The notes: generated by a model not told the origin, from the letters alone. A stretch of 45,679 nt of DNA from an uncultured Oscillospiraceae bacterium (GCA_947584295.1 CANPWM010000012.1:1-45679); one strand, 5' to 3'; shown: positions 30,625 to 42,499, numbered from the stretch's first letter. Translations and numbers: made by a program.

Positions 30625-31974
30625 ATGATAACGACAAGCGAAATTCTTGAGACCATCGAAATGATCAGCCAGCAGCACCTGGATATCCGCACCGTCACCA
30701 TGGGCATCTCCCTGCGGGACTGCGGACACCCGGAGGTGAGGGCCTGCTGTGATAAAATCTATGACAAGATCACCCGCCGCGCCGAGGGGCTGGTGCGCAC
30801 CGGCGAGGACATCGAGCGGGAATTCGGTATCCCCATCGTCAACAAGCGCGTCTCCGTGACGCCCATCGCCATCGCCTGCGAGGGGTGCGAGACGGAGGAC
30901 TACGTCCCCTTCGCCCGGACTCTGGACCGGGCCGCCAAGACCGTTGGGGTCAACTTCATCGGCGGCTTCTCCGCCCTGGTGCAAAAGGGCTTCACCCAGG
31001 GGGACCGAAAGCTGATCCGCGCTATCCCGGAGGCCCTGGCCGTCACCGAGCGGGTCTGCTCCAGCGTCAACGTGGGCTCCACCCGGGCCGGTATCAACAT
31101 GGACGCCGTGGCCCTGATGGGCAGGACCGTCAAAAAAACCGCCGAGATCAGCGACGGCCAGGGCTGCGCCAAGCTGGTGGTCTTTTGTAACGCGGTGGAG
31201 GACAACCCCTTTATGGCCGGGGCCTTCCACGGCGTGGGCGAGCCGGAGTGCGTCATCAACGTGGGCGTATCCGGCCCGGGCGTCGTCCACTCCGCCCTGA
31301 AAAAGTGCGCCGGAGAGCCGCTGAACGTGGCGGCGGAGGTCATCAAAAAGACGGCCTTCCGGGTGACGCGCATGGGCGAGCTGGTGGCCCAGGAGGCCAG
31401 CCGGAGGCTGGGCGTCCCCTTTGGCATCGTGGATCTGAGCCTGGCCCCCACCCCCGCCGTGGGGGACTCCGTGGCGGATATTTTGGAGGAGCTGGGCCTG
31501 GAGAGCGTAGGCGCTCCCGGCACCACGGCGGCCCTGGCGATGCTCAACGACGCGGTGAAAAAGGGCGGCGTTATGGCCTCCTCCAACGTGGGCGGCCTGT
31601 CCGGGGCCTTTATCCCCGTCTCCGAGGATGCCGGTATGATCCGGGCCGCGGCGGCGGGTAAACTGACCATCGAGAAGCTGGAAGCCATGACCTGCGTCTG
31701 CTCCGTGGGCCTCGATATGATCGCCCTCCCCGGCGACACCACGGCGGAGACCATCTCCGCCATCATCGCCGACGAGGCGGCCATCGGCATGATCAACCAG
31801 AAGACCACCGCCGTCAGGGTCATTCCCGTGCCGGGGAAGACCGTGGGCGACTTCGTGGACTTCGGCGGCCTTCTGGGCCGCGCCCCCATCATGTCCGTCA
31901 ATCCCGCCTCCCCCGCCGTGTTCATCGGCCGCGGCGGCCGTATCCCCGCCCCCGTCAATTCCCTGAAAAACTGA
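30625..31974 (+). CDS. UPF0210 (PFL-like, DUF711) protein
   Basis: The 449-residue protein belongs to UPF0210/DUF711, a family with a pyruvate formate-lyase-like barrel but no known reaction. Landmarks: [13 protein letters not shown] at the start, [56 protein letters not shown] and [17 protein letters not shown] near the end. The glycyl-radical Gly and adjacent Cys pair of true PFL are not evident. It is paired with the ACT gene 9 bp upstream. Expected to be cytosolic. The terminator at 32077-32100 ends the operon. Family sure, function unknown. Confidence 0.94.
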   Translation: MITTSEILETIEMISQQHLDIRTVTMGISLRDCGHPEVRACCDKIYDKITRRAEGLVRTGEDIEREFGIPIVNKRVSVTPIAIACEGCETEDYVPFARTLDRAAKTVGVNFIGGFSALVQKGFTQGDRKLIRAIPEALAVTERVCSSVNVGSTRAGINMDAVALMGRTVKKTAEISDGQGCAKLVVFCNAVEDNPFMAGAFHGVGEPECVINVGVSGPGVVHSALKKCAGEPLNVAAEVIKKTAFRVTRMGELVAQEASRRLGVPFGIVDLSLAPTPAVGDSVADILEELGLESVGAPGTTAALAMLNDAVKKGGVMASSNVGGLSGAFIPVSEDAGMIRAAAAGKLTIEKLEAMTCVCSVGLDMIALPGDTTAETISAIIADEAAIGMINQKTTAVRVIPVPGKTVGDFVDFGGLLGRAPIMSVNPASPAVFIGRGGRIPAPVNSLKN

Positions 31975-32076
31975 AATAACGATACAAGCTTCCCGTCGGA
32001 CAGCGCCTTCTACGCGGGGAACGCAAGAGGGAATTGAGTGCTTTGGGAAAGACCCACGGTATTTCTCCGCGGACAG
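31975..32076 (+). other. Non-coding 3' stretch after the UPF0210 gene
   Basis: This 102-bp stretch has no open frame with a ribosome site. Some short complementary runs occur (for example CCGTCGGA and TCCGCGGA). I tested it by eye against 6S RNA, SRP RNA and common riboswitch motifs and saw no match. It could be a long 3' UTR or a small RNA that uses the terminator at 32077-32100. Confidence 0.3.
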
Positions 32077-32100
32077 ACCCCGGTTTTTGCCGGGGTTTTT
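32077..32100 (+). terminator. Rho-independent terminator of the ACT-UPF0210 operon
   Basis: ACCCCGG (32077-32083) pairs with CCGGGGT (32090-32096), followed by TTTT-C-TTTTT. It lies between the convergent UPF0210 and membrane-protein genes. Confidence 0.85.
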
Positions 32101-32114
32101 CTTTTTGCGGTTGT

Positions 32115-32573
32115 TTACGCCCGGCACCATTTGACCGAATAGATCAGGTCAACAAATAAGAAAACAGACCAATGAATGACCACAAGAAGCATCATCGCTT
32201 CCACCGCATAGTTGGGGTCGCTTATGATCAGCAAAAGGGCGGTGGGAAACAGCAGCAGGAGCGCAATGCCCGATACGATAAAGCTCGTTGTCAAGATACC
32301 CGCCTGATATTCGTCATAGTGCTTTTTCCGAGCAAGCGACAACAAAAAGACGCAGAGCGCGGCGGCAATATAAACATAACCGATATATTTGAGCCTGCCC
32401 TGCTGTAAAAAGGCCGACCAGCCGTTCCAAAGCGAACTGTTCAAGGTCTGGCCGTGGGCAAGTACGCGCTGAAACTCAAGGTGGCCGCTTGTTATGATAA
32501 ATACCAACGCGTAGAAAACAGATATGACGGCGACAACAGCGGCATTGAACTGCGGGTTTTTCATCAGCCTCAT
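32115..32573 (-). CDS. Four-helix integral membrane protein, partner of the Xre regulator
   Basis: The 152-residue protein has four hydrophobic helices at about 10-30, 60-80, 92-116 and 120-147, with short loops. I do not recognise a family beyond the common pairing of a small membrane protein with a YozG-type Xre regulator in Firmicutes. It begins at ATG 32573 and overlaps the regulator stop by 4 bp (ATGA), so the two are translated together. Base composition is more AT-rich than flanking genes. Possible roles include stress sensing, transport, or a toxin-immunity-like module; none can be shown from sequence. Confidence 0.8.
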   Translation of the reverse strand: MRLMKNPQFNAAVVAVISVFYALVFIITSGHLEFQRVLAHGQTLNSSLWNGWSAFLQQGRLKYIGYVYIAAALCVFLLSLARKKHYDEYQAGILTTSFIVSGIALLLLFPTALLLIISDPNYAVEAMMLLVVIHWSVFLFVDLIYSVKWCRA

Positions 32574-32776
32574 TTTCTTTCACTCCCTTCAAAGTCAAAA
32601 AAAACCTCTATGCTGGAGTCAAAAAGCCTCGCCAGATCGTACGCCAACCAAATCGACGGGTCGAATTTTCCCGTTTCAATGGCGTTGATTGCCTGCCTTG
32701 AGACCCCCACCTTTTCTCCTACCTCCTTTTGTGTCAGCCCCGCGGCCTCGCGCGCTTCTTTCAGCCTGTTTTTCAA
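32570..32776 (-). CDS. Xre/YozG-type HTH regulator
   Basis: The 68-residue protein is almost only an HTH: KNRLKEAREAAGLTQKEVGE, VSRQAINAIETGKFDPS, then LARLFDSSIEVFF. The helix-turn-helix spans about residues 14-33. I choose TTG 32774-32776 as start because AAGGAGGG lies 7 bases upstream and the product then begins at the family-typical KNRL; a frame from 32827 would translate through the operator and ribosome site. Two direct-repeat operators at its promoter suggest autoregulation. It is coupled to the downstream membrane protein by a 4-bp overlap. Confidence 0.92.
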   Translation of the reverse strand: MKNRLKEAREAAGLTQKEVGEKVGVSRQAINAIETGKFDPSIWLAYDLARLFDSSIEVFFDFEGSERK

Positions 32777-32793
32777 AACAGCACCCTCCTTAT

Positions 32794-32811
32794 GTGTCAA
32801 GTTGACCTGAC
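32794..32811. promoter_or_regulatory. Xre operator copy A (near the transcription start)
   Basis: GTGTCAAGTTGACCTGAC contains the odd-centred palindrome GTCAA-G-TTGAC and repeats, with few changes, at 32840-32857. It lies just downstream of the -10 box of the regulator promoter. Confidence 0.65.
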
Positions 32812-32817
32812 ACCATA

Positions 32818-32846
32818 GATATATCACACTTCGCGCCGCGTGTCAA
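32818..32846 (-). promoter_or_regulatory. Sigma-A promoter of the Xre/membrane protein pair
   Basis: On the minus strand TTGACA and TATATC are spaced by 17 bp. The -35 box lies inside operator copy B and the -10 box lies between the two copies. Confidence 0.8.
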
Positions 32847-32857
32847 GTTAACCTTAC
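32840..32857. promoter_or_regulatory. Xre operator copy B (over the -35 box)
   Basis: GTGTCAAGTTAACCTTAC is a direct repeat of copy A, 46 bp apart (about 4.4 helical turns) with two or three changes. A repressor bound here would cover the -35 box. Confidence 0.65.
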
Positions 32858-32953
32858 AGATTAAAAAGAAAAAAGCTTTCAAACTGTCAAATATCAACAG
32901 GACGGCGGGTTTTTTAAATCTTTTTATCCGTCCGGCGCGTTCCGCCCCGATCC

Positions 32954-32973
32954 CCCCGCTGCCGGGGTTTTTC
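32954..32973 (+). terminator. Terminator-like hairpin upstream of the dnaA promoter
   Basis: CCCCG/CGGGG with a 4-nt loop is followed by TTTTTCTTTTTT. No rightward gene ends here: it lies in the 338-bp gap between the leftward Xre gene and dnaA. It may insulate dnaA from stray transcription. The rest of the gap (32858-33021) is AT-rich patches and one ~27-nt spaced GGACG/CGTCC pair; no tRNA or convincing DnaA box was seen. Confidence 0.55.
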
Positions 32974-33021
32974 TTTTTTCACACAATTTCGGATTTTGCC
33001 CATCGTATTCGCTAAATAAGC

Positions 33022-33050
33022 TTGCAATCCGGCCCGTTTTTTGCTATAAT
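33022..33050 (+). promoter_or_regulatory. Sigma-A promoter of dnaA
   Basis: TTGCAA (33022-33027) and a consensus TATAAT (33045-33050) are spaced by 17 bp. The leader of about 58 nt includes GGGAAATCGCCATTTTCC, which could fold as a small hairpin (GGAAAA/TTTTCC-like). Confidence 0.85.
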
Positions 33051-33114
33051 AGAGGTTACTGTATGATGCCGGGAAATCGCCATTTTCCGGGGGAAAGCGG
33101 CGAGAAAGGTTGGA

Positions 33115-34428
33115 ATGGATATGAACTCATTAGACGAAATATGGGCGGGCGTACTGGAGCTGATGGGGCAGGAGCTGACCTCCGTGGCCATCAGCACCTG
33201 GTTCGGCGACTGCCGGCCGGTGGGCTTTTCCGAGGCGGGACTGACGCTGTGCGTCCCCTCGGAATTCAAGCGCAGCGTCATCTCCGCCCGGTTCATGGAA
33301 CCGCTGAAGGCCGCCCTCAGCCAGATCTTCTCCGGGGATATGGAGGTCACGCTGGTGGGGGAGGAGGCCGCTCAGGAGCAGGAGACCAAAAGATCCGGCG
33401 AGGCGGACTCTGAGGAATACACCTTCGAGCGTTTCGTGGTAGGCCCCTCCAACAAATTCGCCCACGCCGCCAGCCTTGCCGTGGCCAAGGGGGAGACCCG
33501 CAGCTACAACCCCCTCTTTATCTACGGCGACTCCGGCCTTGGCAAGACGCACCTGCTCTACGCCATTCGCCACGAGGTGATGCTCCGGCACCCGGAATAC
33601 TACGTGGTCTTTGTCCGGGGCGAGGACTTTATGAACGAGCTGATCGCCGCCATTCAGACCGGCAAGAACGTGGAATTCCGGGAGAAATACCGCAGCGCCG
33701 ATTTTCTGCTCATCGACGATATCCAGATCGTAGCCGGAAAGGCCTCCACCCAGGACGAGATGTTCCACACCTTCAACACGCTCTACGAGGCCAAGAAGCA
33801 GATGGTCTTTACCTCCGACCGGCCCCCCTCCGATATGCCCAACCTGACGGAACGCCTGCAATCCAGGCTCGGCATGGGCCTGCAGGCGGATATCCAGCCG
33901 CCGGACTTTGAGACCCGCGCCGCCATCGTGAGAAATAAGTCCATGTCTCTGGGACTTGCCCTCTCCAGCGACGTGGTGAACTACATCGCCGAGAACATGA
34001 CCTCCAACGTCCGCCAGCTGGAGGGCGCCGTTTTGAAGATCCGCGCCCAGAGCGACCTGATGGACGTTCAGCTCACGGTGTCCGAGGTGGCCAAGCTCCT
34101 GAAGGATATGTTCCGCCAGAAGTCCGCTTATGTACCCACCCCGGAGGATATCATCAGGGAGACGGCCAAGTATTTCTCCCTGTCCCCGGAGGATCTGAAG
34201 GGCCAGCGCAGGACCCGCAACACCGCCCTGGCGCGGCAGATTGCCATGTACGAGATCCGCAAGCTGACGAACCTCTCCCTCCAGGACATCGGCGCCATCT
34301 TCGAGGGCCGCGATCACACCACGGTGCTGTCCAGCATCCAGAAGATAGAAAAAAACATGGAATCCGACAGCGAATTTGCCCAGCAGGTGAAGGATATCAC
34401 CTCCAACATCAACGCCCACAATCTGTGA
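33115..34428 (+). CDS. dnaA: Chromosomal replication initiator DnaA
   Basis: DnaA is an AAA+ ATPase that binds DnaA boxes and melts oriC. The 437-residue protein has an N-terminal DnaB-interaction domain (about 1-85), a short acidic linker, the AAA+ core with Walker A GDSGLGKTH (about 138-146) and Walker B LLIDDIQ (about 197), VRQLEGAV (box VII-type arginine), and the C-terminal DNA-binding domain with LTNLSLQDIGAIFEGRDHTTVL (about 380-403). ATG 33115 has AAAGG five bases upstream; ATG 33121 is a weaker alternative. Length is typical. The acidic linker is short. It starts the dnaA-to-gyrA block. Confidence 0.98.
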   Translation: MDMNSLDEIWAGVLELMGQELTSVAISTWFGDCRPVGFSEAGLTLCVPSEFKRSVISARFMEPLKAALSQIFSGDMEVTLVGEEAAQEQETKRSGEADSEEYTFERFVVGPSNKFAHAASLAVAKGETRSYNPLFIYGDSGLGKTHLLYAIRHEVMLRHPEYYVVFVRGEDFMNELIAAIQTGKNVEFREKYRSADFLLIDDIQIVAGKASTQDEMFHTFNTLYEAKKQMVFTSDRPPSDMPNLTERLQSRLGMGLQADIQPPDFETRAAIVRNKSMSLGLALSSDVVNYIAENMTSNVRQLEGAVLKIRAQSDLMDVQLTVSEVAKLLKDMFRQKSAYVPTPEDIIRETAKYFSLSPEDLKGQRRTRNTALARQIAMYEIRKLTNLSLQDIGAIFEGRDHTTVLSSIQKIEKNMESDSEFAQQVKDITSNINAHNL

Positions 34429-34687
34429 CCTTTTCAACAGTTTCCCCCTGTTTCCACCAAGCGCCTTTTTGTCCTTCGGTTGAAAACTTTTCCTTTCGCT
34501 TTTTTCTGTTTAAAACCGTCTTTTCTTTCCACAGCCGTTCTTTTTAAATTTTTCCCGTTTTCTGCCCCTTTTCGCCGCTTTCCACAGAATCCCCCGTACT
34601 ACGGCGACTTCTGCTAATCTATAAATATATTCTTTCATTCTGTATTTGATTCCTATTTTTTCATTATCACTCAAGGAGGAACGGACA
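34429..34687 (+). other. oriC: Putative replication origin (dnaA-dnaN intergenic region)
   Basis: This 259-bp gap has no reading frame with a ribosome site and is strongly pyrimidine-rich on the plus strand. It holds degenerate DnaA boxes in one orientation: TTTTCAACA (34431), GTTTCCACC (34450), CTTTCCACA (34525) and CTTTCCACA (34578), 6-7 of 9 matches to TTATCCACA. An AT-rich stretch (34615-34673) with ATAAATATATTC could be the unwinding element. Position matches the Bacillus DUE side of oriC. No perfect box and no clear DnaA-trio array were seen, so the call rests on position and composition. Confidence 0.55.
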
Positions 34688-35803
34688 ATGAAATTTTCCT
34701 GCGAGAAGGAACTGCTTGCCAACGCCGTGACCATCGCCTCCCGCGCCGCCGCCACCAAGAGCGCGGTACCCAGCATGGAGGGCCTTCTCATCGAGGCCGC
34801 TTCGGACCTGACCGTCTGGGGCTACAACCAGAAAACAGGCATCCGCTCCACCGTCGCCGCCGACGTGACGGAGCCGGGTTCCATCGTCATCAACGCCCGC
34901 CTCTTCGGCGACATCATCCGCCGTCTCCCCGACGACGTTGTGTACATCACCGTCAACGAGAAGTGTATGATCAACATCCGCTGCGCCATGAGCGAGTACA
35001 ATCTCTCCGGCCTGTCCGCCGATGAATACCCGGAGCTGCCGGTAACGGACTATCAGAACTCCATCTATATGAAGGAGCGGGACATCAAGTCCATGATCGC
35101 CGAGACCAACTTCGCCGTCATGGACAACGAGGCCCGGCCCATTTACACCGGCGCTCTTTTCGAGGTGGACAACGACATTCTCACCGTGGTGGCCGTGGAC
35201 GGCTTCCGGCTGGCCCTGCGGCGGGAGCGGGTGGCCAAGACCGAGGTGGGCAAGATCTCCTTCGTGGTACCCGGCGCGGCGCTCACCGAGGTGGAGCGCA
35301 TCGCCGGTGATTCCGACGAGCTGGTGAAGATCACCCTGGGTACCTCCCACGTGATGTTCACCCTGGGCAGCAACCTGCTCATCGCCCGGCGGCTGGAGGG
35401 GGAGTTCATGAACTACCGCAACTCCATTCCCCAGACGGGCAAATACAGCATCGGCGCCAACCGCCGGGACGTGATCGACACCGTGGAGCGGGTGTCCCTG
35501 ATCATCAGCGACAAATTCAAAAGCCCCGTGCGGTGCGAATTTTCCGACGGCAAGCTGCGCGTCTCCACCGCCACCACCCTGGGCAAAGCCTCCGACGAGT
35601 GCGCCGTGGACGGGGACGGCGAGGGGCTGGAGATCGGCTTCAACAACCGCTATATCCTGGACGCGCTGAAGGCCGCCCCGGCGGACAATATCCGCTTCCA
35701 GCTCTCCACCAGCGTGTCCCCCTGCGTGATCACCCCCGCCGAGGGGGAGAAGAACTTCCTCTACATGATCCTTCCCGTGAGGCTGAGAACAAATGAGGGT
35801 TAA
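34688..35803 (+). CDS. dnaN: DNA polymerase III sliding clamp (beta subunit)
   Basis: The beta clamp encircles DNA and gives polymerase processivity; it also binds mismatch repair and other proteins. The 371-residue product reads [21 protein letters not shown] and shows three clamp domains with [31 protein letters not shown] and the C-terminal MILPVRLR, the conserved cleft-forming end. I start at 34688, where AAGGAGGA lies 9 bases upstream; an in-frame ATG at 34646 would add 14 residues. It overlaps the S4 gene by 11 bp. Confidence 0.98.
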   Translation: MKFSCEKELLANAVTIASRAAATKSAVPSMEGLLIEAASDLTVWGYNQKTGIRSTVAADVTEPGSIVINARLFGDIIRRLPDDVVYITVNEKCMINIRCAMSEYNLSGLSADEYPELPVTDYQNSIYMKERDIKSMIAETNFAVMDNEARPIYTGALFEVDNDILTVVAVDGFRLALRRERVAKTEVGKISFVVPGAALTEVERIAGDSDELVKITLGTSHVMFTLGSNLLIARRLEGEFMNYRNSIPQTGKYSIGANRRDVIDTVERVSLIISDKFKSPVRCEFSDGKLRVSTATTLGKASDECAVDGDGEGLEIGFNNRYILDALKAAPADNIRFQLSTSVSPCVITPAEGEKNFLYMILPVRLRTNEG

Positions 35804-36053
35804 GGTCAGGGCCAGGCTCCGGCGGCCCCCGGCGGAGGAGATCCCCATCGCCACGGAATTCATCAAGCTGGACTCCTTTTTAAAGCTGGCCAACGCCGTG
35901 GAGTCCGGCGGCATGGCCAAGACGCTCATCGCCGGGGAGGCGGTGAAGGTCAACGGCCAGGTCTGCACCCAGCGGGGCAAAAAGCTGCGCCCCGGCGACA
36001 GCGTGGAGCTGGAGGGCCAGGTATTCCGGGTCACGGAGGCGCCATGTATTTAG
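35793..36053 (+). CDS. S4-domain RNA-binding protein (YaaA/RlbA-like)
   Basis: This small S4-domain protein between dnaN and recF is conserved in Firmicutes and binds RNA, probably in ribosome biogenesis. The 86-residue product has [21 protein letters not shown], an S4 core, with [19 protein letters not shown] following. An Arg-rich head ([12 protein letters not shown]) precedes the usual start region, so the true start could be internal; no other ATG/GTG with a good site was seen, so ATG 35793 is kept. It overlaps dnaN by 11 bp and recF by 10 bp, forming a tight translational chain. Confidence 0.9.
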   Translation: MRVKVRARLRRPPAEEIPIATEFIKLDSFLKLANAVESGGMAKTLIAGEAVKVNGQVCTQRGKKLRPGDSVELEGQVFRVTEAPCI

Positions 36054-37144
36054 ACCGTGTGGAGCTGCGGGGCTTTCGCAACTACGCCGGTTCCGCCGCC
36101 GATTTTTCCAGGGAGATCAACGTCATCTCCGGCCTCAACGCCCAGGGCAAGACGAATCTTTTAGAGGCCATCTACCTGCTCTGCACCGGCAGGAGCTTCC
36201 GCGCCCGGTCGGATAAGGAGCTTCTGGGCTTTCAGGAGGACGAGGCGCGGCTCTACGCCCGGGGCTTCAGCGACGGGCGGGAGCATAAGCTGGAGCTTCT
36301 GCTCCACCGAGGCCGCCGGCGGGAGATGCTGGTCAACGGCGTGAAGCAGAAAACCGCCCAGTCCTTCTCCGGCTTTTTCTCCGCGGTGCTGTTCTGCCCG
36401 GAGGATCTGGAGCTTATCCGCGGCGGGGCCGCCGAGCGCCGAAGGCTGATGGACAACTGCATCAGCCAGCTGCGCCCCCGATACGCCGCGGCGCTGAACG
36501 AGTTCAACAAGGCCTACGAGGGCAAGACCAGGATCCTGCGGGACTATGAGGAAAAGCCCTCCCTCCTGCCGCTTCTGGACGAATACAGCGCCCGCCTGGC
36601 CCGCATGAGCGCCGAGCTTATCCACATGCGGGCGCTGTTTATAAAAGCCCTGGCCCCGGAGTGCCAGCGGATCCACGGGGAATTTTCCGGCGGCGAGGCG
36701 CTTTCGGTACGGTATACCACCGTCAAGACCATAGACGACCCCACCCGCCCCGTAGACGAGCTTCTGCCCCTGATATTGGAGCATCAGAGCCGCCACCGGG
36801 AGGCGGAGCTGGCCTCGGGCCTGTGCCTCACCGGGGCCCATAAGGACGATCTGGATATCGAGATCAACGGCGCGCCCGCCAGGGCCTTCGCCTCCCAGGG
36901 GCAGGCCCGCACAGCGGCGCTGTCCATTAAGCTGGCCGAGCTGGAGCTCCACCGAAAGGCCCGGGGCGAGTACCCACTGCTCCTGCTGGACGACGTGCTG
37001 TCGGAGCTGGACGAGACCCGGCAGGACTTTATTTTGAACCGCATCGGCGGCGGCCAGGTGTTCATCACCTGCTGTGAGGACGAGAAGATCGCCGCCCGCA
37101 CAGGGGGCCGGGTGCTGACCGTGGAAAACGGCTCCATCGTGTGA
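36044..37144 (+). CDS. recF: DNA replication and repair protein RecF
   Basis: RecF is an SMC/Rad50-like ATPase that, with RecO and RecR, loads RecA at single-strand gaps. The 366-residue protein has Walker [10 protein letters not shown] at 30-38, the signature segment SQGQART at about 283-289, and Walker [12 protein letters not shown] at about 310-320. It starts ATG 36044, overlapping the S4 gene by 10 bp. Length is usual (about 360-375). Its place after dnaN is the standard Firmicutes order. Confidence 0.97.
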   Translation: MYLDRVELRGFRNYAGSAADFSREINVISGLNAQGKTNLLEAIYLLCTGRSFRARSDKELLGFQEDEARLYARGFSDGREHKLELLLHRGRRREMLVNGVKQKTAQSFSGFFSAVLFCPEDLELIRGGAAERRRLMDNCISQLRPRYAAALNEFNKAYEGKTRILRDYEEKPSLLPLLDEYSARLARMSAELIHMRALFIKALAPECQRIHGEFSGGEALSVRYTTVKTIDDPTRPVDELLPLILEHQSRHREAELASGLCLTGAHKDDLDIEINGAPARAFASQGQARTAALSIKLAELELHRKARGEYPLLLLDDVLSELDETRQDFILNRIGGGQVFITCCEDEKIAARTGGRVLTVENGSIV

Positions 37145-37174
37145 AAAAGCCGCTTTTCCCCAGGGATCGGAGGA

Positions 37175-37441
37175 ATGACCGTGTATCTGCATCTGGGACA
37201 GGACTGCGTGATCAGGGAGAGGACCGTCATCGGCATCTTCGACCTGGACAACACCTCCACCTCTAAGATCACCCGCGAGTTTTTGAACCGCGCCCAGCGG
37301 GAGGGCAGCGCCGAGACCGTGGCGGACGATCTGCCCAAGGCGTTCACCGTCACCAGCGAGAACGGAAAAAACAAGGTCTATCTGACACAGCTCTCCTCCC
37401 AGACCCTTTTCAAAAGGGCGGCGGACGAGGAGTTTATCTGA
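37175..37441 (+). CDS. remB: Extracellular matrix regulator RemB-like (DUF370)
   Basis: The 88-residue protein reads TVYLHLGQDCVIRERTVIGIFDLDNTSTS and ends VYLTQLSSQTLFKRAADEEFI. It matches Bacillus YaaB/RemB (start MYIHLGDDFVV, end SPLSSSTLKKRA) in the same place between recF and gyrB. RemA/RemB proteins control biofilm matrix and osmotic genes as DNA-binding rings. A role here is inferred by homology. GGAGG lies upstream; the gene is 30 bp after recF and probably in the same transcript. Confidence 0.93.
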   Translation: MTVYLHLGQDCVIRERTVIGIFDLDNTSTSKITREFLNRAQREGSAETVADDLPKAFTVTSENGKNKVYLTQLSSQTLFKRAADEEFI

Positions 37442-37470
37442 GCGGATCGAGTAAATAAGGAGGCGTCATT

Positions 37471-37899
37471 ATGGCTAAAATCAAAATGGATCCCATTGAA
37501 AAAACCTGGCAGGACAGGAAGCGCGTTTTAGGGCTGCCCCTGACCTTCACCAAATACAGCCTGTCCGACGACAGGATCTTTCTGGAGAAGGGCTTTCTCA
37601 ACATCAAAAGCGAGGAGGTCCTTCTATACAGGATCCGGGACATCGACCTGAAGATGAACCTGGGCCAGCGCGTGACGGGCGTAGGCACCGTCTGCATCTA
37701 CTCCTCCGACGCCTCCTGCCCCCGGCTGGACATCGAGAACGTGAAAAATCCCCGGGAGGTCAAGGAGCTTATCCACAAGGCCGTGGAGGCGGCCAAGGAC
37801 AAGCGCCGGATCCGTCCCATGGAGGTCATGGGCAATAATCCCTTTGACGACCCCGACAACGAGGGGGACTTCGATCCCGACGATATGGATAACGTCTGA
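37471..37899 (+). CDS. PH-domain protein (bPH2/DUF304-like)
   Basis: The 142-residue soluble protein has a bacterial pleckstrin-homology-like core: [54 protein letters not shown]. The 'SLSDDRI...G.L..K.EEV.LYRI.DI' pattern is typical of DUF304/YdbS-like PH domains. There is no membrane segment, unlike many in this family. The C-terminus is acidic ([13 protein letters not shown]). Function unknown. It lies between remB and gyrB and has AAGGAGG in front of ATG 37471. Confidence 0.88.
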   Translation: MAKIKMDPIEKTWQDRKRVLGLPLTFTKYSLSDDRIFLEKGFLNIKSEEVLLYRIRDIDLKMNLGQRVTGVGTVCIYSSDASCPRLDIENVKNPREVKELIHKAVEAAKDKRRIRPMEVMGNNPFDDPDNEGDFDPDDMDNV

Positions 37900-37949
37900 T
37901 TTTCGCACTTTTCCTGATTTTTGATCATTTCTTTGGAGGCAAGTTTTCC

Positions 37950-39899
37950 ATGGCAGAACTCACCGAAGCCACAGGCATCACAGGCAAGATCACGGAGGAA
38001 TACGACGCCAGTCAGATCCAGGTGCTGGAGGGCCTTGAGGCCGTCCGCAAGCGCCCGGGCATGTATATCGGCTCCACCAGCTCCTCCGGACTTCACCATC
38101 TGGTATACGAGATCGTGGACAACGCCATCGACGAGGCGCTGGCCGGTTACTGCGACCACATCAAGGTGACCATCAACCCCGGCAACACCATCACCGTGGT
38201 GGACAACGGGCGCGGGATCCCCGTGGATATCCAGCAGCAGACGGGCAAGAGCGCCCTGGAGGTGGTGTTCACCGTCCTCCACGCCGGCGGCAAATTCGGC
38301 GGCGGCGGCTACAAGGTCTCCGGCGGCCTCCACGGCGTGGGCGCCAGCGTGGTCAATGCCCTCAGCGAGTGGCTGGAGGTTCAGGTACACAAGGACGGGA
38401 AGATCTATGAGATGAAGTTCTCCCGGGGTGATATCACCGAGCATCTCACCGTGGTGGGAAAGACCGACCGCACCGGCACCACCGTCACCTTCAAGCCCGA
38501 CCCCGAGATGTTCGACGACACCGTTTACGACTACGAGATCCTCCATAAGCGTATGCAGGAGCAGGCGTTCCTCAACGCGGGCCTTCGTATCCGCATCGAG
38601 GACAACCGCTCCCAGGAGCTTATCTTCGACGATATGCACTACGAGGGCGGGATCCGGCAGTTTGTGGAGTATCTGAATCTGCACAAGACGCCCCTTGCCG
38701 GGGACGTGGTCTATATGTCCGGCGGCAAGGAGGACTCCATCGCCGAGATCGCCTTCCAGTATAACGACGGCTACAACGAGATGCTCGTCTCCTTCGCCAA
38801 CAATATCCACACCCCCGAGGGCGGTATGCACGAGACGGGCTTCAAGACGGCCCTGACAAGGGTGCTGAACGCCTACGCCGCCAAGATCGGGCAGCTCAAG
38901 GGCGACGACAAGCTCTCCGGCGAGGACTGCCGGGAGGGCCTTACCGCCGTCATCTCCGTAAAGCTCACCAACGCCCAGTTCGAGGGCCAGACCAAGGCAA
39001 AGCTGGGCAACGCGGATATCCGCTCTTTGGTGGACTCCATCGTTTCCGAGCAGCTGGAGATCTATTTGGAGGAGAACCCCGCCTTTGGCAAGCTGGTCAT
39101 CGAAAAGGCCCTCACCGCCAACCGGGCCAGGGAGGCCGCCAAGAAGGCCCGGGAGTCCGTGCGCCGCAAGACGGGCCTGGAGTCCGGCCAGATGCCCGAT
39201 AAGCTCCAGGACTGCAACGAGCGGGATCCCAGCCTGTGCGAGATCTACATCGTGGAGGGCGACTCCGCCGCCGGCTCCGCCATTCAGGGCCGGGACAGCC
39301 GCTTCCAGGCCATTTTGGCCATGTGGGGCAAGATGCTCAACGTAGAGAAGGCCCGGGCGGATAAAATTTACGGCAACGACAAGCTCTATCCCCTGATCGT
39401 GGCCCTGGGGGCCGGTATCGGGGAGGAGTTCAACATCGACAAGCTGCGCTATCACAAGATTATCATCATGGCCGATGCCGATGTGGACGGCGCCCATATC
39501 CGCACGCTGCTGCTGACCTTCTTCTTCCGCTATATGCGGCCCCTTATCGAAAACGGCTATGTGTACTCCGCCGTGCCGCCCCTTTACAAGCTGACCCGGG
39601 GCAAGCAGCAGCGGGTGGCCTACTCAGACCCGGAGCGGGACCAGATCTCCGCCGAGATGCGGGGGGACAACCCCAACGCCAAGGTGGACATCAGCCGCTA
39701 TAAGGGCCTGGGCGAGATGGATCCCCACGAGCTGTGGGAGACCACCATGGACCCGGAGAAGCGCACCCTCCGGCGCATCACCCTGGACGACGCCGTGGCG
39801 GCGGATCAGATCTTCACCGTCCTCATGGGCGAGGAGGTAGAGCCCCGCAAGGCGTGGATCGAGGAGAACGCCCAGTACGCGGTGAATCTGGACTATTGA
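37950..39899 (+). CDS. gyrB: DNA gyrase subunit B
   Basis: GyrB supplies the ATPase of gyrase, which adds negative supercoils. The 649-residue protein has GHKL motifs: [10 protein letters not shown] (about 50), DNGRGIPV (about 86) and [13 protein letters not shown] (about 124). The TOPRIM domain shows EGDSAAGSA (about 435) and DADVDGAHI (about 508). The C-terminus ends with [17 protein letters not shown], as usual. Length suits a Gram-positive GyrB. GGAGG lies 10 bases before ATG 37950. gyrA follows after 19 bp. Confidence 0.98.
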   Translation: MAELTEATGITGKITEEYDASQIQVLEGLEAVRKRPGMYIGSTSSSGLHHLVYEIVDNAIDEALAGYCDHIKVTINPGNTITVVDNGRGIPVDIQQQTGKSALEVVFTVLHAGGKFGGGGYKVSGGLHGVGASVVNALSEWLEVQVHKDGKIYEMKFSRGDITEHLTVVGKTDRTGTTVTFKPDPEMFDDTVYDYEILHKRMQEQAFLNAGLRIRIEDNRSQELIFDDMHYEGGIRQFVEYLNLHKTPLAGDVVYMSGGKEDSIAEIAFQYNDGYNEMLVSFANNIHTPEGGMHETGFKTALTRVLNAYAAKIGQLKGDDKLSGEDCREGLTAVISVKLTNAQFEGQTKAKLGNADIRSLVDSIVSEQLEIYLEENPAFGKLVIEKALTANRAREAAKKARESVRRKTGLESGQMPDKLQDCNERDPSLCEIYIVEGDSAAGSAIQGRDSRFQAILAMWGKMLNVEKARADKIYGNDKLYPLIVALGAGIGEEFNIDKLRYHKIIIMADADVDGAHIRTLLLTFFFRYMRPLIENGYVYSAVPPLYKLTRGKQQRVAYSDPERDQISAEMRGDNPNAKVDISRYKGLGEMDPHELWETTMDPEKRTLRRITLDDAVAADQIFTVLMGEEVEPRKAWIEENAQYAVNLDY

Positions 39900-39918
39900 G
39901 GGTAGAGGTTTTTAACGT

Positions 39919-42499
<2,581 letters not shown>

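Noticed and set aside
31975-32100. 6S RNA, SRP RNA or riboswitch candidate
   Set aside because: No conserved motif of these families could be recognised by eye; only the final terminator is clear.
32777-32827. ATG start at 32827 for the Xre regulator
   Set aside because: This would translate the operator and the AAGGAGGG ribosome site; the TTG at 32776 gives the family-typical N-terminus.
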